A DNA stretch of 8,985 nucleotides. Source: UBA668 sp052034175 (GTDB taxonomy: Bacteria > Actinomycetota > Acidimicrobiia > Acidimicrobiales > Ilumatobacteraceae). The notes below the pieces were generated by a model. That model was not told the DNA's origin, ran no database searches, and saw only the letters and a program-made list of their open reading frames with translations. The stretch is taken from contig JBPOIX010000094.1 of assembly GCA_052034175.1 (NCBI GenBank), positions 1-8,985 on the forward strand, written 5' to 3'. Made by a program: the position numbers and the translations under genes. Positions 5,943 to 8,985 of this stretch are shown here, piece after piece; position 1 is the stretch's first letter; each line of letters opens with the position of its first letter.

Positions 5943-7121
5943 ATGCAACTGGATTGGGAGACCGTTCGCTTCGACGGATGCGATGTCACCGTGCGGCCGT
6001 TCGACCTCGTGGTCGGTGGCATCGTGGAGCCGGGCGATCTCGTCGGCCGAGAGAGAGAACTGGTGCTCGTCCAACAAGGCGTCACCACCGCGTTCGGCGT
6101 CGTGCTCGTCGGCGATCGCCGGATGGGCAAGACGTCCCTCCTCAGAGCGCTGGAACAGCAGTGGCAGCAGGCCGGGCACACGGTGGTGTTCGTGTCGGCT
6201 CAGACTCGCGACCCGCAGGTGTTGGGCGACCGGCTCCGGGAGCGGCTGGCCCCGACCACGTGGTTCACCCGCGAGCGAAAGCGCTGGAGTCTGAACGTCC
6301 GGGTCGGGGCGAAGGGCATCACCTTGGAGCGCCGTGGCGGCGCCGGCGAGCAGCCCGACGACGTCGACCTGCTGGCGTGGGCCGCCGAACAGAGCGCACC
6401 CAACCGGCTGATCGTGATGATCGACGAGTTGACCATCCTCCTCAAGTCGATGTGCGCCAACCCCGACGACGCCGGCGAGTTCCTCCACCACCTACGGCGG
6501 GCACGCCAGGAGCACGCGAACCTCACCATCGTGTTGGCGGGCTCGATCGGGCTGCATCACGTCATCCCCCCTGGCAGTGGGGCGGTGAACGACCTGCAAC
6601 GCGTGATGGTCGGGGCCGTGTCGCCTTGCGCTGCGCTGGAACTCGCCGTCGGCCTCCTGGCGGGAGTCGGCATCGACAGCGCCGATCGAGGTGCGGCCGA
6701 GCACATCGCCCGCGCCGCGGCCGGGATCCCCTTCTACATCCACTGGCTGGTGCAACAGATCTCTCTGGACCACGACGTTCGACGGCCACCTCTCGATCGG
6801 CTCCGGGCGGCGGCGGCCGACCCGCTGGACCCGCTCGACTTCCGTCACTACCGGGACCGACTTCCCGAGTACTACGGCGCCGAGGCTCCACTCGCCGAGC
6901 GGATGCTGGACCATGTGGCGATGGAGGGCATCGTCGGGGTCGACTCGCTGCTGCACCTGCTCGCTGCGGACAGCTTCACCCGACGGCCGACCCGAGGTGA
7001 GGTCATCCTGTTGCTGGAGGGCCTGGAGCGCGACAACTACCTCCTGCGCACCGACGAGGGTGAGAATCGATTCGCCAGCGACGTGCTCGCCCTGGCCTGG
7101 CGCACGATCCAGCGGTTGTGA
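5943..7121 (+). CDS. P-loop ATPase of the ATPase_2/STAND-like type with C-terminal winged helix
   Basis: A 392-residue protein. The N-terminal block RPFDLVVGG followed by DLVGRERELVLV (32-43) is the usual lead-in of these ATPases. Walker A is GDRRMGKTS (57-65, K63). Walker B is LIVMIDEL (156-163, D161, E162). TIVLAGSIGLHHVI (195-208) is the sensor-like strand. AAAGIPFYIHWLVQQI (258-273) fits the conserved GxPxxhxxl helix. Residues about 300-392 (FRHYRDRLPEYYG to the end) resemble the winged-helix tail of the ATPase_2 (PF01637) group: a helix pair, then LLEGLERDNYLLRTDEG and a final strand. No membrane segment is seen. Such proteins act as NTP-driven switches, but the role here is unknown. The ATG at 5943 has no Shine-Dalgarno and fits the leaderless promoter. 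It is joined to the next ATPase gene by TGATG (7119-7123), implying coupled translation. Confidence 0.85.
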   Translation: MQLDWETVRFDGCDVTVRPFDLVVGGIVEPGDLVGRERELVLVQQGVTTAFGVVLVGDRRMGKTSLLRALEQQWQQAGHTVVFVSAQTRDPQVLGDRLRERLAPTTWFTRERKRWSLNVRVGAKGITLERRGGAGEQPDDVDLLAWAAEQSAPNRLIVMIDELTILLKSMCANPDDAGEFLHHLRRARQEHANLTIVLAGSIGLHHVIPPGSGAVNDLQRVMVGAVSPCAALELAVGLLAGVGIDSADRGAAEHIARAAAGIPFYIHWLVQQISLDHDVRRPPLDRLRAAAADPLDPLDFRHYRDRLPEYYGAEAPLAERMLDHVAMEGIVGVDSLLHLLAADSFTRRPTRGEVILLLEGLERDNYLLRTDEGENRFASDVLALAWRTIQRL

Positions 7122-8985
7122 TGGCGTCGCCCCGGGCCTTCACCCCGTCCCGCGAGGACCCAGCGCTGCTCGACGCCCGCACCGCCGGGCGTGGCCCGGT
7201 ACTCGCGAGCCTGGCGCGGGCGTTGCGAACCACCGCCACCACACGGAATCGCCCGCACGTGTTGTTGATCGGCCCGCGGGGAGCAGGCAAGAGCCACGTC
7301 ATCGAGGTGGCGCTGCACCGAATGAGCGCGGACGCCACAGTCGCCGATCGGCTGGCGGTGGTGCGCCTTCCGGAGGACGTCGTAGGCATCAGCTCCACCG
7401 CCGACATCCTCGTCGAGGTCGTCCGCCGCATCGGCACCGATCGGGCGAGCCTCGATGCTGCCGTGGCGGCACGCCGCAACCGCCAACTGGTCGACCTCGA
7501 GCAACTCGTGCACCGGATGCTCGATGGTCGGACGATGCTGCTGGTGATCGAGAACCTCGACCGTGTGATGGATGCGATCGGGCCTGCCGGCCAGGATGAT
7601 CTCCGCGCCTGGGTGGAGCGTTCGGGCGACATCGCCGTGCTGGCGTCCGCCCCGCTGCTGTTCCATGCCGTGCAGGCCCGCGACGCCCCCTGGTTCGGGT
7701 CGTTCGAGATCATCCATCTCAGCCCCCTGTCGTTGGCGGAAGGCACGGCGCTCGTCGCATCGTTGGCGGGCGAGCGCGGGCACCACGACCTCGCTGCCTT
7801 CGTGCTCACTCCCCGGGGGCAGGCCCGACTCGCGGCCATCCACCACCTCGCCGGTGGTTCCCCCCGCATCTGGACCATCTTCGCCACGTGCGTGGACGTG
7901 ACCCGGCTCGATGAGCTCGTGCCTGCGGCGGAGGCCCTGTTGGAAGAGCTCGTTCCTTACTACCAGCAACGCCTTTGGGAGCTTCCGGCCACCGAACAGA
8001 AGGTGCTCACGACCCTGGCCACGGGGCCGGCATCGTCCACGGTCGCCGATCTGGCCGACGCCGCCGGCATCCAGCGCGACACCGCCGCCAGCACACTCGG
8101 GCGCCTCGCCGAAGCTGGCTGGGTTCGGTCCCGCAAGGCACCGGGCACCGACCAGCGCACCTCGTGGTACGAGTTGGCCGAGCCGCTGCTACGCCACCAT
8201 TTGCAGTACAGGGACAACCATGGCTCGGAGCTCACGCTGATCGTCGAGCTGCTCGGCGCCTGGTTCGACCAGACGCAACGGCGAACGCTTCTCGTCGACT
8301 CGCCCGTCGGCTCTCTCCGAGAGAGTTACCTTGCCGCCACACTTCGCACAGGCCCGGAACGCTTTGACTCCGCGTATGGGGACAGAGATATCACTGCCCT
8401 GGCGTCGGAGGCGCGGTTGTGGGCGCGGGGCGAGGGCAGCGGCCCCCTTGCGTCCAAGGCCCTGGGTCAAGTGATCGTCGAGATGCTGGCGCACCTTCCC
8501 GATGGCCTGCAGGTCCAGGAGCGCCAAGACTGGGTCGGCCATCGCCTCGATCAGCTCTCACCCGCCGAGGAGACCGACGCCACTCGCGCCGCCCTGATTG
8601 GGACATGTTGGAACGGTCACGAAAGTCCAAGCACCGCGGTCGATCGACTGCGTTCGCTTGCTGCACCGGGTCTTCCTGCTCAACTGGCGCTCGCTGTGAA
8701 GGACGAGGCCGCGTACTGGCTCGCGGAGTCGGGCGACATTCCCACCGCTCTCACCGAATACGAACAGGTCATCCACGACCGCACCGCCACCCTCGGCCCC
8801 ACCCACCCCGACACCCTCATCAGCCGCCACAACCACGCCGACTGGCTCGCCCAAACCGGCGACATCGATACGGCACTGCAGGTCACCCGCAGAATCGTGG
8901 TTGACCTCGACGACGCAGGCGGGGGCGACCCGCTGCGATACGCGCTCACCGTCACAGCTCAGCTCGCCGTGAGGTGCGGGCTGCA
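7121..8985 (+). CDS. AAA/Cdc6-like ATPase with winged helix and C-terminal TPRs, 3' end outside the window
   Basis: The frame is open from ATG 7121 to the last base, giving 621 residues with no stop, so the gene is cut by the window edge. Walker A is GPRGAGKSH (51-59, K57). The Walker B strand is MLLVIENLDRV (139-149), with Glu-Asn in place of the usual Asp-Glu. IAVLASAPLLF (171-181) would be sensor 1, and LAGGSPRIW (243-251) the sensor-2-like region. Residues about 279-360 look like a MarR-like winged helix (YYQQRLWELPATEQKVLTTL to SWYELAEPLLRHHLQ). Residues 365-520 are not recognised. From about 525 there are TPRs of the 42-residue kinesin-light-chain type: AYWLAESGDIPTAL and ADWLAQTGDIDTAL are 42 residues apart, with LGPTHPDTL between them, and a degenerate third begins near 608. 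The start overlaps the stop of the preceding ATPase gene. A STAND-like sensor with a TPR detector is the best guess. Confidence 0.85.
   Translation, partial: MASPRAFTPSREDPALLDARTAGRGPVLASLARALRTTATTRNRPHVLLIGPRGAGKSHVIEVALHRMSADATVADRLAVVRLPEDVVGISSTADILVEVVRRIGTDRASLDAAVAARRNRQLVDLEQLVHRMLDGRTMLLVIENLDRVMDAIGPAGQDDLRAWVERSGDIAVLASAPLLFHAVQARDAPWFGSFEIIHLSPLSLAEGTALVASLAGERGHHDLAAFVLTPRGQARLAAIHHLAGGSPRIWTIFATCVDVTRLDELVPAAEALLEELVPYYQQRLWELPATEQKVLTTLATGPASSTVADLADAAGIQRDTAASTLGRLAEAGWVRSRKAPGTDQRTSWYELAEPLLRHHLQYRDNHGSELTLIVELLGAWFDQTQRRTLLVDSPVGSLRESYLAATLRTGPERFDSAYGDRDITALASEARLWARGEGSGPLASKALGQVIVEMLAHLPDGLQVQERQDWVGHRLDQLSPAEETDATRAALIGTCWNGHESPSTAVDRLRSLAAPGLPAQLALAVKDEAAYWLAESGDIPTALTEYEQVIHDRTATLGPTHPDTLISRHNHADWLAQTGDIDTALQVTRRIVVDLDDAGGGDPLRYALTVTAQLAVRCGL
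8708..8985 (+). repeat. TPR-coding repeat, 126-bp period
   Basis: Two related units encode 42-residue TPRs, with the WLA..GDI..AL core at about 8717 and again 126 bp later at about 8843, and a weaker third unit starting near 8940. The DNA between (about 8760-8870) is markedly C-rich and G-poor compared with the ATPase part of the same gene. The array probably continues beyond the window. Confidence 0.6.

Noticed and set aside
6691..7599. A 302-codon plus-strand frame spanning the junction of the two ATPase genes
   Set aside because: The two flanking frames carry the Walker motifs. This one is a Pro/Arg/Ser-rich out-of-frame reading.
8311..8325. A 15-base odd palindrome CTCTCTCCGAGAGAG
   Set aside because: It lies inside the coding frame of the TPR ATPase, has a one-base centre that cannot form a usual hairpin loop, and no T-run follows it.
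8189..8542. A minus-strand frame with a CAKCGG zinc-ribbon-like string
   Set aside because: It is antisense to the open frame of the TPR ATPase, has only one Cys pair and shows no further domain features.

Overview
The window is high-GC DNA with dense gene packing. Several genes lack a Shine-Dalgarno sequence and instead have a TAnnnT hexamer 6-8 bases before the start codon, the usual look of leaderless actinobacterial genes. Together with DrrAB-type exporter genes and a long TPR ATPase gene, this suggests a member of the Actinomycetota. I cannot place it more finely from sequence alone. I see no tRNA, rRNA, insertion sequence or CRISPR array.

Left part (1-3126). The first 241 bases are a C-rich, T-poor low-complexity stretch with a perfect (GT)10 tract. 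Next comes a divergent pair: a small two-cluster 4Fe-4S ferredoxin (minus) and a TetR-family regulator (plus). The 69-bp gap between them holds a perfect 16-bp palindrome that is a strong operator candidate. The 3' end of the tetR gene overlaps, tail to tail, an HD-GYP protein (minus) that has an N-terminal TPR sensor domain and a perfect Shine-Dalgarno sequence.

Middle part (3127-5889, plus strand). A membrane M48 (HtpX-like) metallopeptidase is followed 25 bp later by a DrrA-type ABC ATPase. The ATPase gene overlaps its DrrB-type permease gene through ATGA. The last two make a complete small export system of unknown substrate.

Right part (5890-8985, plus strand). After an AT-rich promoter gap there are two genes joined by TGATG. 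The first encodes a 392-residue P-loop ATPase of the ATPase_2/STAND-like type. The second encodes a larger AAA/Cdc6-like ATPase with a winged helix and C-terminal 42-residue TPRs. It stays open from 7121 to the window edge and is therefore incomplete. This two-ATPase operon is the least explained and most interesting part of the window. A sensing or defence role is possible but is inference only.
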